The notes below the pieces were generated by a model. It searched no databases. It had not been told where the DNA came from and saw nothing but the letters and a program-made list of their open reading frames with translations. Positions 45,359 through 53,694 of a stretch of DNA of 64,000 nt are shown in pieces; position 1 is the stretch's first letter, and every line of letters starts with the position of its first letter. The DNA lies in contig JAGQYM010000008.1 in NCBI GenBank assembly GCA_020436085.1, positions 1 to 64,000 of the forward strand, written 5' to 3'. The stretch is from Cyclobacteriaceae bacterium (GTDB taxonomy: Bacteria > Bacteroidota > Bacteroidia > Cytophagales > Cyclobacteriaceae). The position numbers and the translations under genes were made by a program.

Positions 45359-47032
45359 TTATTTAACAATCTTCTTTGATCGAAGTTCTTTCGCCATTTT
45401 GAGTGCTTCGTAGGCATTGATCAACCCGCCTGTGCTACTCAGGTCGCTGAACTTAACTTCATCGTCACCGCCTGGACGTGTAATCATGAGGTTGTCAAAT
45501 TTTCGGGTTGACCTTCTCAAAATGTCTTTTACCTCAAGTGCTGAAAGCTCAGGGAAGTAAGACATGACGAGAGCTGCGACTCCAGTAGCTACTGGACTTG
45601 CCATGCTGGTTCCATCAAGATCTTTGTAATTGTTTTCCGGAGTGGTGGAGTATATTCTTACACCAGGAGCAAATAGGTCGACCGACTTTTTGCCGTAGTT
45701 CGAAAAACTTCCAACAAAATCTTTATCGGTGCCCCACGATGACGCGCCTATCTCCATCCAGTATTTGGATTCTGATCCGTCATCAAAGTATCTGGTTGGA
45801 AAATTTTTTTCTTTGTCGATGTCATCCGAATCATTTCCAGCTGCGTGGATAAGAAGTACTCCCTTGCTCTCTGCATACTTCACAGCCTTGTCCACTACTT
45901 CTTTTTGAGGAGAGATTGATTTGCCAAAACTCATATTAATAATGTGTGCGCCATTGTCAGCAGCATACCGGATAGCATTGGCTACGTCCTTGTCACGTTC
46001 ATCGCCATTAGGTACTGCCCGCACAGACATGATTTTTACATTGTCCGCTATTCCCTTTACACCAATGTTATTTTTTCGATTGGCTGCAACAATTCCCGCC
46101 ACGTGTGTGCCGTGCATAGCATCAGGGCCTTTCACATCATTGTTGCCATAGCCTTTTTCATAAGGGTCGGAATAGTTGTCACCAATAATTTCGCGCGGGT
46201 TAAAGTCCTCATTGTAGCCATAGGAAATAATTTGATTGAAATGGTCTGCGGCTGACTTTACTTCGTCAAGGAATTCATCAATATCGGTTTCCGGCCCGAT
46301 GTTTCTAAAAATATTTAGCACGAATCCTTTGGCAAATAGAAGTGAGGGCTCGGATGTGGTAAATTTTTCCACAGCCTCTGGAGTCAGTTTATCAACCTCC
46401 AGCAGTGTTTTTAAAGTGTCAATACTTACCTGGACATTTTCATACAAGTTGTTATAGAGTTCGAATTGCTCAGTATTGCGCGTAACCAACTTTTCGAATT
46501 TTGTTTTTACCCTTTGGTATTCATCAAATTCAGATTTGTCTTTTTTGGAGATTTTCTTCTCGTCCACTCCATCGAATTTCTTTTTTAAGCGAATATACTC
46601 TCTGGTTAGTTCGTCCGTGTCCTGATTTACATTCCCGTCCTTTCCACCGATGAAATTCCAGCCATGTACGTCATCAATGTAGCCGTTATGATCATCATCA
46701 ATTCCGTTACCTTCGATTTCATCCGTGTTGGTCCAGATTACATCTTTAAGATCTTCGTGCTCGATGTCCACACCTGAATCAATGATAGCTACAACTACCG
46801 TTCTTGATGGCTGATCTTTCAGGATTGTAGCATATGCTTTTTCGACACTGACTCCCTGCAAGCTGTCCTCTTGCGGATCTCTTAGATGCCAGTCCTTGGG
46901 GACGGCCGAGTGTCCGCTCAGTTGGGTAAACCCGGGAATTGTGATGACAAGGAAAAAAAGAGTGATGATCAGGTGGTTTCTCACGTTGTAATATGGGTGT
47001 AATGTTTGTCGAATATAGTGCGTTAGGGCCAA
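45359..47032 (-). CDS. Secreted subtilisin-like serine protease (S8)
   Basis: 557 residues from ATG 47032, or about 540 from GTG 46981, which gives a neater signal peptide (RNHLIITLFFLVITIPGFTQ). Catalytic triad: D85 in VVAIIDSGVDIEH, H in MHGTHVAGIVAANR, S in DGTSMASPVATGVAALV, with the oxyanion Asn in IHAAGNDSDD. Between Asp and His there is an insert of about 150 residues, charged and helical (KKKFDGVDEKKISKKDKS), found in a Bacteroidetes subfamily. No T9SS tail is present, so it should stay periplasmic. It probably degrades envelope or imported proteins. Confidence 0.92.
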   Translation of the reverse strand: MALTHYIRQTLHPYYNVRNHLIITLFFLVITIPGFTQLSGHSAVPKDWHLRDPQEDSLQGVSVEKAYATILKDQPSRTVVVAIIDSGVDIEHEDLKDVIWTNTDEIEGNGIDDDHNGYIDDVHGWNFIGGKDGNVNQDTDELTREYIRLKKKFDGVDEKKISKKDKSEFDEYQRVKTKFEKLVTRNTEQFELYNNLYENVQVSIDTLKTLLEVDKLTPEAVEKFTTSEPSLLFAKGFVLNIFRNIGPETDIDEFLDEVKSAADHFNQIISYGYNEDFNPREIIGDNYSDPYEKGYGNNDVKGPDAMHGTHVAGIVAANRKNNIGVKGIADNVKIMSVRAVPNGDERDKDVANAIRYAADNGAHIINMSFGKSISPQKEVVDKAVKYAESKGVLLIHAAGNDSDDIDKEKNFPTRYFDDGSESKYWMEIGASSWGTDKDFVGSFSNYGKKSVDLFAPGVRIYSTTPENNYKDLDGTSMASPVATGVAALVMSYFPELSALEVKDILRRSTRKFDNLMITRPGGDDEVKFSDLSSTGGLINAYEALKMAKELRSKKIVK

Positions 47033-47193
47033 GATGATGCCAATTTTAGGGTTCTTGCTTCAAAATCTCCAGCATTGGGTTAGCTGTTTTTATCAAAAAC
47101 GGAAAAGATATTACTTCTGTTATCTGGTCCAATTAGTAATCGTTAGGGGGTAGGAAGGAATGCTGAATTTTGAATCGTAATAATAGCTCTAAT

Positions 47194-47340
47194 ATGTTCC
47201 ATTTCTTCCTTCTGTCGGTTGTGCTTTTTTTCGCTTTATTCTTTTCGTTGGCTGCAAAATACGTTAAGCAGTTTGAGCAAGAGCATATGCCACACGAGGC
47301 TTCCTTGCAATGGACAAATGCCGTTCACCAGCGTGTATAA
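47194..47340 (+). CDS. Possible small membrane protein (48 aa)
   Basis: A short frame from ATG 47194 to TAA 47338-47340. It begins MFHFFLLSVVLFFALFFSLA, one membrane helix, then a charged stretch KYVKQFEQEH and a soluble tail. A single-helix protein of this shape is plausible, but there is no homology to support it. It lies in the otherwise empty 400-bp gap between the subtilase and the tRNA-Leu genes. Confidence 0.4.
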   Translation: MFHFFLLSVVLFFALFFSLAAKYVKQFEQEHMPHEASLQWTNAVHQRV

Positions 47341-47380
47341 CTTGGGTTAATTCCGAAGAATTTCTGGGATAACACCCCCA

Positions 47381-47411
47381 TTGGTAATTTTTTAAATCCT
47401 TTTTACTTTTG
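47381..47411 (+). promoter_or_regulatory. Promoter of the tRNA-Leu genes
   Basis: TTG at 47381-47383, a 20-bp spacer and TACTTTTG at 47404-47411 match the Bacteroidetes promoter. The first tRNA starts 40 bp downstream. Confidence 0.7.
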
Positions 47412-47451
47412 CCACCCTGCCAAGCGAGGCAGATCCCTTATTTTGTTAAAG

Positions 47452-47536
47452 GCCCAGGTGGTGAAATTGGTAGACACGCTACTTTGAGGGGGTAGTGCCG
47501 CAAGGTGTGCTGGTTCGAATCCAGTCCTGGGCACCA
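47452..47536 (+). tRNA. tRNA-Leu (anticodon GAG)
   Basis: 85 nt including an encoded CCA. Acceptor GCCCAGG with CCTGGGC, anticodon arm CTACT-TTGAGGG-GGTAG with GAG in the centre, a long variable arm (TGCCGCAAGGT) as in class II tRNAs, and T-arm CTGGTTCGAATCCAG. Confidence 0.95.
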
Positions 47537-47547
47537 ATTAAAAAGAT

Positions 47548-47629
47548 GCCGAAGTGGTGAAACTGGTAGACACGCACGTTTCAGGGGCGTGTGTCGCAAG
47601 ACATGTGGGTTCGAGTCCCACCTTCGGCA
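47548..47629 (+). tRNA. tRNA-Leu (anticodon CAG)
   Basis: 82 nt, 11 bp after the first tRNA-Leu. Acceptor GCCGAAG with CTTCGGC, anticodon loop TTCAGGG with CAG, variable arm TGTCGCAAGAC, T-arm GTGGGTTCGAGTCCCAC. CCA is not encoded. Its 3' end is partly copied at 47906-47950. Confidence 0.95.
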
Positions 47630-47652
47630 CTTACTTACACTCATCTTTACCT

Positions 47653-47889
47653 ATGTTTTTTGTCTATGCGATCAGGAGTACCGTTCGGCAATATGTCTAC
47701 GTTGGGATGACAAGCAACATTGATAAGAGACTCCAATATCACAACCATGGATATGAACGAACGACCAAACCCTATAGCCCCTTCGAGTTGATTCTAAAAG
47801 AGTCTTACCCATCGAGACAACTTGCGCGTCAGAGGGAGAAATATCTAAAATCAGGAGTTGGGCGGGAGTTTCTAGCCGGCATAATTTAA
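47653..47889 (+). CDS. GIY-YIG domain endonuclease
   Basis: 78 residues from ATG 47653 (MFFVYAIRSTVRQYVYVGMT); the open frame extends back into the tRNA but that part is not protein-coding. The family pattern is YVYVGMTSNIDKRLQYHNHG, the Arg and His of the active site, then a conserved Glu region, LILKESYPSRQLARQREKYLKS. These stand-alone UPF0213-type nucleases are common near tRNA genes in Bacteroidetes. A partial copy of the tRNA-Leu 3' end follows (47906-47950), so the gene lies between two tRNA end repeats and may have come in with them. Confidence 0.85.
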   Translation: MFFVYAIRSTVRQYVYVGMTSNIDKRLQYHNHGYERTTKPYSPFELILKESYPSRQLARQREKYLKSGVGREFLAGII

Positions 47890-47905
47890 GTAGGTGAAGA
47901 GTTAA

Positions 47906-47950
47906 GGTTCGAGCCTGCCTGTCGGCAGACAGGTCCCACCTTCGGCACTT
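47906..47950 (+). repeat. Partial tRNA-Leu 3' copy split by a palindromic repeat
   Basis: GGTTCGAG, then CCTGCCTGTCGGCAGACAGG (47914-47933), then TCCCACCTTCGGCACTT. Removing the 20-nt near-palindrome restores the 3' end of tRNA-Leu(CAG) at 47608-47632. The insertion point is in the T-loop. Confidence 0.75.
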
Positions 47951-47969
47951 TATTTTTTAGTCAGAGCTA

Positions 47970-48419
47970 TTATTCTACTACTTTCTTTCCACCAACCTTC
48001 TTGGTCAGATAATTGAGGATTTCGCGGTAGTGGGTAAACTCTTTATGTCCAAATGTCAGTTTGAATTGATCATCATAGCGAATCTCCAATTCGCGAAAGG
48101 TTGAATTTTTTCCAGTCTTCACCACTGATTCCCTCCATGATTCTATTCTCTTAAGCTCATATTTTTTTTTCACTCTCCTAACCGGAAAGTGAACTTCGAT
48201 CATATTATTGCCTACCAGGATTCGTTTATAGTTGATAAAAATTTTGATCGTAATAAATACTGCCACGGGCACCATCACAACTAGCACCAGATAAGTGTAC
48301 CATGGAGGGTTACCGTCTGACACAAGTTGCAACACGCTCATCCCGATAATGACATAGGTGATTATCAAAAAAAGCGAGAATGAAACAAGTGTGTTCGATG
48401 TTGGTTTAGAAACGATCAA
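47970..48419 (-). CDS. Membrane protein with PH-like domain
   Basis: 149 residues. Two membrane helices (about 12-33 and 42-64) are followed by a beta-rich domain (KRILVGNNMIEVHFPVRRV...LEIRYDDQFKLTFGH) that looks like a bacterial pleckstrin-like domain. Function is unknown. Gap to the Rrf2 gene upstream, divergent, is 84 bp. Confidence 0.6.
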   Translation of the reverse strand: MIVSKPTSNTLVSFSLFLIITYVIIGMSVLQLVSDGNPPWYTYLVLVVMVPVAVFITIKIFINYKRILVGNNMIEVHFPVRRVKKKYELKRIESWRESVVKTGKNSTFRELEIRYDDQFKLTFGHKEFTHYREILNYLTKKVGGKKVVE

Positions 48420-48503
48420 AGATTGATTTTTTAGGATTCAATGGTTACAAAAAACAAACATTGACCCCAAGAATCAAACTAAATCTTCTAAATTGAATTT
48501 TAG

Positions 48504-48935
48504 ATGCTCTCGAAGAAATGTAAGTACGCCATTCACGCCTTGGTTCACCTTGCCAAGAAGTATCAGCAAGGACCAGTGCATATTCAGGAGATTGCCGACC
48601 AGGAACGAATTCCTAAAAAATTTTTGGAGGCGATACTACTTGAATTGAGAAAAGCCAAAATTCTTCAAAGCAAAAAGGGGAAGGGCGGTGGTTACTACCT
48701 TCAAAAGAAACCAGAAGAAGTCAACCTTATCGAAATTATCCGATTGATGGATGGTGCCATTGCAATGTTGCCGTGCGTGTCCCTCAATTATTATGAACCT
48801 TGCGAAGAATGTAAAGATGAACGGATCTGTAGTATTCGCACAGCGTTTATTGGTGTTCGTGATGAAACGTTGCGCATTCTTGCAGAGAGTACTCTTGCTC
48901 GCATGGTTAAGAACGAGCTTCCACCAGGAGTCTAG
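48504..48935 (+). CDS. Rrf2-family transcriptional regulator
   Basis: 143 residues. Begins MLSKKCKYAIHALVHLAKKY, the Rrf2 winged helix, with ADQERIPKKFLEAILLELRK as recognition helix and KGKGGGYYL as wing. Cysteines in CVSLNYYEPCEECKD and ERICSIR could bind an iron-sulfur cluster, with four Cys visible. The regulator may sense redox or Fe-S state; targets are not identifiable. Convergent with the sigma factor gene. Confidence 0.88.
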   Translation: MLSKKCKYAIHALVHLAKKYQQGPVHIQEIADQERIPKKFLEAILLELRKAKILQSKKGKGGGYYLQKKPEEVNLIEIIRLMDGAIAMLPCVSLNYYEPCEECKDERICSIRTAFIGVRDETLRILAESTLARMVKNELPPGV

Positions 48936-48936
48936 T

Positions 48937-50151
48937 TTATCGTCCAAGCTTTTCTATTAGCCCGCTGATGTAATTCCTTTCGGCAAGGTGTGATGCCAAA
49001 TCTTTCGCCTTTTCTAAGTAATCAATTCCTTTCTCTATATCCGTTTCAGAAAGTATTTTTCCCATTGTCACGTGAAACAGATGATAGTTATTAATAAAAG
49101 CCACTTTTTCGAGTTTTCGAAGATGATCGATTGCTGCCAATCTTTCACCCGAGTAATATTTGGCTATCGCCCAGTTCAATTCCACAAAAGGTGAAGGGTT
49201 GATGGCCATTAATTTTGCGTAGAGACTTTCGATTTTTGGCCAGTCAGTAGTTTTGAAATCAGATGCTGTGCAATGCAAGTATGCAATCATGGCTTCTATG
49301 TGATATGCCGATGGATTCTCAGTTTTACAATTGGCCAACTGGCTTGTTGCCACCGCAATCATATCCGTATTCCATTTCGAGCGATCTTGCGACTCGAGGT
49401 CAAAAAGATTGCCGTCTTCGCCAAAGCGCGCGTCAAAACGAGAAAGGTTGAATAGCATTAAGGAATATAGTGCTTGAGCCTCTGGGATAACAAAGTCCTT
49501 ATTCCTTACTATCTCCTGAGTCATCGATAGTGCATCTTCACAAAGGGTAGTGTTAAGAATTGATTTTCCGAAGGAGGTCTTGTATCCTTCATTGAACATC
49601 AGATAAAGAATTTTGAGAAGGACCAACTTAGTGGTGTGCGAGATATGGTCTTGGTCAAAACGAAGTTGAATATTTTCATCAGCTAAGATTGCTCTCAGTC
49701 GTTGCAGTGTTTTTACAATCGTTTCATAAGGAGAACCAAGAACAGTCGCAATCTGATCTACACGAAAACCTGCAGCATAACGCAATGCAAAAATAACCTG
49801 TTGCCTTGGCGAGAATCGCGAATGAGTGCAAGCGATCAAAATATTTAGTGTATCACTTTCAGAGAAATCCGCCTCGTTCGAATTGTCCAGGTACTCAGGC
49901 TCAGAATCAAAGTTGATTTCTTTTCTGTCTCTTATGTTTTTAAGAGCGATATTTTTGCAGACTTTGAACAACCACGCTTCCGGATTTTGTGGCCGCTCAT
50001 GTTGCCAACTTTGCTGCGCGACCACGAATGTTTCCTGCACGATGTCTTCAGCAGTCGCAATTTCCCCTACGCCAAGGTGTCTGATCAGCCCGGATACCAA
50101 CTTTGAAAAATTCCTTTTATATAAAGTATCCAGGCTATCTGCGTGAGCCAT
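48937..50151 (-). CDS. ECF42-type RNA polymerase sigma factor
   Basis: 404 residues. Sigma region 2 is at the N-terminus (GEIATAEDIVQETFVVAQQS, RPQNPEAWLFKVCKNIA) and region 4 follows (FSPRQQVIFALRYAAGFRVD, GSPYETIVKTLQRLRAIL). The remaining 200 residues form the long helical C-terminal domain (DUF6596/TPR-like) that marks ECF42 and replaces an anti-sigma factor. It starts 3 bp after the YCII gene, its characteristic partner. Confidence 0.9.
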   Translation of the reverse strand: MAHADSLDTLYKRNFSKLVSGLIRHLGVGEIATAEDIVQETFVVAQQSWQHERPQNPEAWLFKVCKNIALKNIRDRKEINFDSEPEYLDNSNEADFSESDTLNILIACTHSRFSPRQQVIFALRYAAGFRVDQIATVLGSPYETIVKTLQRLRAILADENIQLRFDQDHISHTTKLVLLKILYLMFNEGYKTSFGKSILNTTLCEDALSMTQEIVRNKDFVIPEAQALYSLMLFNLSRFDARFGEDGNLFDLESQDRSKWNTDMIAVATSQLANCKTENPSAYHIEAMIAYLHCTASDFKTTDWPKIESLYAKLMAINPSPFVELNWAIAKYYSGERLAAIDHLRKLEKVAFINNYHLFHVTMGKILSETDIEKGIDYLEKAKDLASHLAERNYISGLIEKLGR

Positions 50152-50154
50152 GAT

Positions 50155-50496
50155 TTAGTATTCCAGTATCGGCCTTACTTCAATTTTGATTTGACCAGTT
50201 TGAACGAGTGGACATCCGGCAGCGATCTCCGCGGCCTGCGTTAAGGAATTGGCCTTAATAATTGTGAAACCACTGATTACTTCCTTTGCCTCAATAAACG
50301 GCCCGTCTGTATGAATAGCATCCTTGGCGGCCACCGCGATATCGTTTTCAAGAGGGTCGCCCTGCACGAAGTGTCCAGCCTGTGTGATTTCTTCAACCCA
50401 TTTCACCATCGTCTGGATGTCAGCCTGAGATTGTTCAGGCGTCATTTCTTTTAGTAAACGTAGATCTTCGCGAATAAGTAGAATGAATTTTTTCAT
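50155..50496 (-). CDS. YCII/DGPF-domain protein, partner of ECF42
   Basis: 113 residues. Starts MKKFILLIREDLRL and carries the DGPFIEAKEVISGFTII motif that names the DGPF family. It shares an operon with the ECF42 factor, with 3 bp between them. The family is predicted to be a ferredoxin-like dimer; its link with ECF42 is known from genomic context, but its biochemical role is not clear. Confidence 0.9.
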   Translation of the reverse strand: MKKFILLIREDLRLLKEMTPEQSQADIQTMVKWVEEITQAGHFVQGDPLENDIAVAAKDAIHTDGPFIEAKEVISGFTIIKANSLTQAAEIAAGCPLVQTGQIKIEVRPILEY

Positions 50497-50525
50497 GGTA
50501 TTAAATTTAGTAAATGGTTACGATG

Positions 50526-51041
50526 TCAGTTTAGGTTTGCGCGTGTATATGGAAAGCTTAGTTCCTTTAGGGTTTCTTTTCTTGATCCTATTACCACGTA
50601 TGAATTCATTTGATTTGCCGAAACTTTTTCAAACGTAAATCCTTCGAAGTAAATACGGTCAGGTGTCATCTTCACAAGTCTAAAATCTTGAGTTACATTT
50701 TTCTCCTCCCAACCTTTAAGGTCGGCATGAAAATGTTTCAACCTTAGAACGAGGGTTTCATTCTCTTCTACGATCGTAACGATTTCGTAAAAATTGACCT
50801 TGCCATTAACAACTGATCTGAACACACTCATCATTGACTTGCCATCTGGAGGAGACCAAAGTTCTTCGGTAGTACCGCCAAATGCTTCGCCAACCCAACG
50901 GCCAGCTAGCCACTCGATATTTTTAAGACTAGCTTTTGGTGAGGCGCTACCTTCGGGAAGCGTGAGCGTGTTTGGAAATTCAGTCTGCGCGCTGAGTGTC
51001 AGGCATTGCAGTGCAAACGCCATGGTTAAAATAGTTTTCAT
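50526..51041 (-). CDS. DUF6265-type secreted protein
   Basis: 171 residues with a signal peptide (ending TLSAQ). The mature protein shows IEWLAGRWVGEAFGGTTEELWS and SMMSVFRSVVNGKVNFYEI, a lipocalin-like beta barrel pattern (DUF6265). It may bind a small ligand. Probably first gene of the operon with YCII and ECF42 (29 bp gap). Confidence 0.75.
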   Translation of the reverse strand: MKTILTMAFALQCLTLSAQTEFPNTLTLPEGSASPKASLKNIEWLAGRWVGEAFGGTTEELWSPPDGKSMMSVFRSVVNGKVNFYEIVTIVEENETLVLRLKHFHADLKGWEEKNVTQDFRLVKMTPDRIYFEGFTFEKVSANQMNSYVVIGSRKETLKELSFPYTRANLN

Positions 51042-51163
51042 ACGCCATCTTTTTAGGCAGGGTACCTAAGAAGGCAGAAATATGGACAGCAGTGGGTAAT
51101 TTTTTTCTAGATAAAGGGTGTGCTTTGAATACGCAGCCTTCTTGGCCCCTTAATCAGGGCAGC

Positions 51164-52066
51164 CTAGTTTCTGTTTCTTCCCCAGATTACCATTGACACA
51201 CCAGCAATGATGACCGCAGAGCTTAAAATCTGAATTGGTAGCACCGATTCTTTTAAAATAGCTGCAGCAAGAATGGCGCTGAAAATCGGTAGTGTATTAT
51301 ATATAGTCGCGGCCTTGGTGGACCCGATACCGACAATCGCTTTATTCCACAGGTAAAAAGAAATAACTGACGGACCAATACCAATATATAAGAGCTGAAG
51401 TGTCGACTGTAGAGTGAAGTTGACTTCGGGACTATATAAAAATTGCTCGGTGAGAAAAAATGGAATGAGCATGAGTTCACCGATGAGAAATGTCGAGGAC
51501 ACAAAGGAGAGGTTGCCTATGGCTGGATTCTTCTTTCGCACTAATGTGGTGTAGGTGGCAAACACAGAGGCAGCAGCACCCATTAAGAGATCGCCTTTGT
51601 TTAGCTGAAGAGTAGTAAATACCGATAGGTCGCCTTTCGATAATAGCGTCAACAAGCCCGTTGCAAGAATTAGAAATCCTACAATTTGCCTTTTCGTTAG
51701 GTGTTCTTTAAAAATTATCCTATTGAGGATGACTACGTAGAAGGGAGCTGTGATTGCAAATAAGGATAAATTGAGCGCGGTGGTGCTATGAGCCGCCTTA
51801 TAAATCAACATATTAAATATGGTGACGCCCAAAAAGGATAAGAGCACCATTAGTTTCCATTGCCCGACCAGCAGCTTAAAGTCCTTTTTAATATAAGGAA
51901 GAGCAATTGGTAGTATCACTATGCACGCAATCAGCCAGCGTAAAAAAGAAATAGTAATAGGTGTATAAATGGCATTGAGCCCTCTGGCCACGATGAAATT
52001 ACCAGACCAGACAATAGTGGCTGCGAACGCGAGCAAATAGCTTATACGATTGTTTCCGCCTTCCAT
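51164..52066 (-). CDS. EamA/DMT family transporter
   Basis: 300 residues with ten membrane helices in two EamA repeats: the first from IVWSGNFIVARGLNAIYTPI, the second from LLMGAAASVFATYTTLVRKK. It is an inner-membrane exporter or permease of the drug/metabolite superfamily, substrate unknown. It stands alone. Confidence 0.9.
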   Translation of the reverse strand: MEGGNNRISYLLAFAATIVWSGNFIVARGLNAIYTPITISFLRWLIACIVILPIALPYIKKDFKLLVGQWKLMVLLSFLGVTIFNMLIYKAAHSTTALNLSLFAITAPFYVVILNRIIFKEHLTKRQIVGFLILATGLLTLLSKGDLSVFTTLQLNKGDLLMGAAASVFATYTTLVRKKNPAIGNLSFVSSTFLIGELMLIPFFLTEQFLYSPEVNFTLQSTLQLLYIGIGPSVISFYLWNKAIVGIGSTKAATIYNTLPIFSAILAAAILKESVLPIQILSSAVIIAGVSMVIWGRNRN

Positions 52067-52335
52067 ATATAATAGGTGTTAAAGATGAGGATTATCGAGG
52101 GCTTGATTGGATTGCCAGGCTAAAAAATGCCCAAACGAGATGAAATTCGGTAAATTTCATGTGTTAACAATTGATTTAAAGTGGTCACATGGAATTCGCA
52201 AAAGAGGATACCCAGCTAATCTGTATTCTATATCAACACCTTTGGATACAAGATTCTTTTATGCTCATTTCATTTGTAACCTTTTATACCCTTCTGGGTA
52301 ACTAACCCGAATAATTGACCCGATCTCAGGACTTG

Positions 52336-52875
52336 ATGACAGACGAGCAGTTGATGGAGGCCGTAAAACACGGTGATCTTCAAAAGGCCTCCGTGCTATA
52401 CGACAGGTATCAAAAGCGCATTTTCAATTTTTTGGCTCGCCTCACCATGGACAGGGAACAAGGTCAGGATCTCACGCAGAATGTGTTCTTGCGATTGCTG
52501 AAATATCGCCAGTCTTACAAGGATGGAATGAGATTCCAGTCCTGGATATATCAGATGGCACGCAATGCATTTGCTGATCACTATCAGGCGCATAAGAATA
52601 AGTTCAACCAGTTTGTGGAGGTGGAGAAGATAGGAAACAAGGCAACAACTGCGCAAGAGGATATGGAGCAGGAGGAGAAAGAGGAACTTCTCCATCGGTC
52701 AATGGCTCGGTTGTCGGATGAGCAAAGAGAACTGTTGGTGCTTACCAGATATCAACATATGAAGTATGAAGAGGTCGCAGTGATAATGGATACAACAGTG
52801 GCCAATATTAAAGTGAAAGTGCATCGCGCAATCGCAAAATTAAGAGAACATTATTTCGAACTAGAAAATGTATAG
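52336..52875 (+). CDS. ECF RNA polymerase sigma factor
   Basis: 179 residues from ATG 52336 (MTDEQLMEAVKHGDLQKA); a TTG 21 bp earlier is less likely. Region 2: LYDRYQKRIFNFLARLTMD, QGQDLTQNVFLRLLKY, FQSWIYQMARNAFADHY. Region 4: LSDEQRELLVLTRYQHMKYE, VAVIMDTTVANIKVKVHRAI. The anti-sigma gene follows after 2 bp, then three paralogous secreted proteins, so it likely controls its own envelope regulon. Confidence 0.93.
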   Translation: MTDEQLMEAVKHGDLQKASVLYDRYQKRIFNFLARLTMDREQGQDLTQNVFLRLLKYRQSYKDGMRFQSWIYQMARNAFADHYQAHKNKFNQFVEVEKIGNKATTAQEDMEQEEKEELLHRSMARLSDEQRELLVLTRYQHMKYEEVAVIMDTTVANIKVKVHRAIAKLREHYFELENV

Positions 52876-52877
52876 AT

Positions 52878-53651
52878 ATGGAAAAGGAGAAGCTGGAAAG
52901 TCTACTGATTGACTATATCGACAATAATCTGGACGAAGGTCAGAGGTTAGAAGTTGAGAAAATTCTGGAAGCTGCGGAGAATGCACGTGAGCTCTATCGT
53001 CAGTTAAAACAGGTGTTGAATGTGATGGAAAGCGTGTCCGATCTCGAGCCGAGACAAGATCATAGGGGTGAATTCGAAAGGACACTCGAAACGGAGAGCA
53101 CGACTTCGGCCCAAGGTCGAACTGTATTTTTCCAGCCCGTATTTTATCGAGCTGCAGCTGGTATTGCATTACTCATTGCCGGAGTTGCTGTAGGATACTG
53201 GCTGAATGCTAACAATCAAAGAGAGAATGAGCTTGCTTCACTGAAACAAGAGATGGCAGAGACCAAGAGCATGATGATGGCCATGTTGCAAAATGATTTG
53301 TCGGCAAGCAAACGGATGCAAGGCGTAAATGTGGCCTTTGAAATGAAGGAAGCAGATGATGACATACTAAAAGCCCTTGCTCACACCATGGAGAACGATC
53401 CAAACACCAACGTGCGACTGGCAGCGCTTGAGGCGCTGAGTAAGTTCATCGGTGAAGCAAGAGTGAAAAAGATTTTGGTCTCGTCCTTGACGGTTCAGAA
53501 AGATCCAGTAGTGCAGATTGCATTAATACAGTTACTGGTAAAAATTAAAGAGAAGGGTGTTGTTCAAGATCTCGAAAAAATCATCGAGGATGAAAAAAAT
53601 ATTCAAGCTGTGAAGGACGAAGCCTACACAGGAATTTTGACACTGTCATAG
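52878..53651 (+). CDS. Anti-sigma factor with HEAT-like C-terminal domain
   Basis: 257 residues. An N-terminal zinc-finger-like anti-sigma part (LLIDYIDNNLDEGQRLEVEK) lacks clear Cys/His ligands; one membrane helix lies at about 96-113 (AAAGIALLIAGVAVGYWL); a coiled part precedes HEAT-type repeats (NVRLAALEALSKFIGEARVK, DPVVQIALIQLLVKIKEKG) outside the membrane. The helix repeats could sense a protein partner. The order sigma, anti-sigma fits membrane-held control of the sigma factor. Confidence 0.8.
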   Translation: MEKEKLESLLIDYIDNNLDEGQRLEVEKILEAAENARELYRQLKQVLNVMESVSDLEPRQDHRGEFERTLETESTTSAQGRTVFFQPVFYRAAAGIALLIAGVAVGYWLNANNQRENELASLKQEMAETKSMMMAMLQNDLSASKRMQGVNVAFEMKEADDDILKALAHTMENDPNTNVRLAALEALSKFIGEARVKKILVSSLTVQKDPVVQIALIQLLVKIKEKGVVQDLEKIIEDEKNIQAVKDEAYTGILTLS

Positions 53652-53694
53652 TAACCTTTAGTTGTGTGACAGGTAAATCAAACAAAAACAAAAA

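Noticed and set aside
47438-47644. Minus-strand frame of 68 codons across both tRNA-Leu genes
   Set aside because: It is the antisense of the two tRNAs and gives the familiar RWDSNPHVLRH-type false protein found in many databases.
47554-47652. N-terminal extension of the GIY-YIG frame
   Set aside because: The extra 33 residues are encoded by the tRNA-Leu body; the real domain begins at the ATG at 47653.
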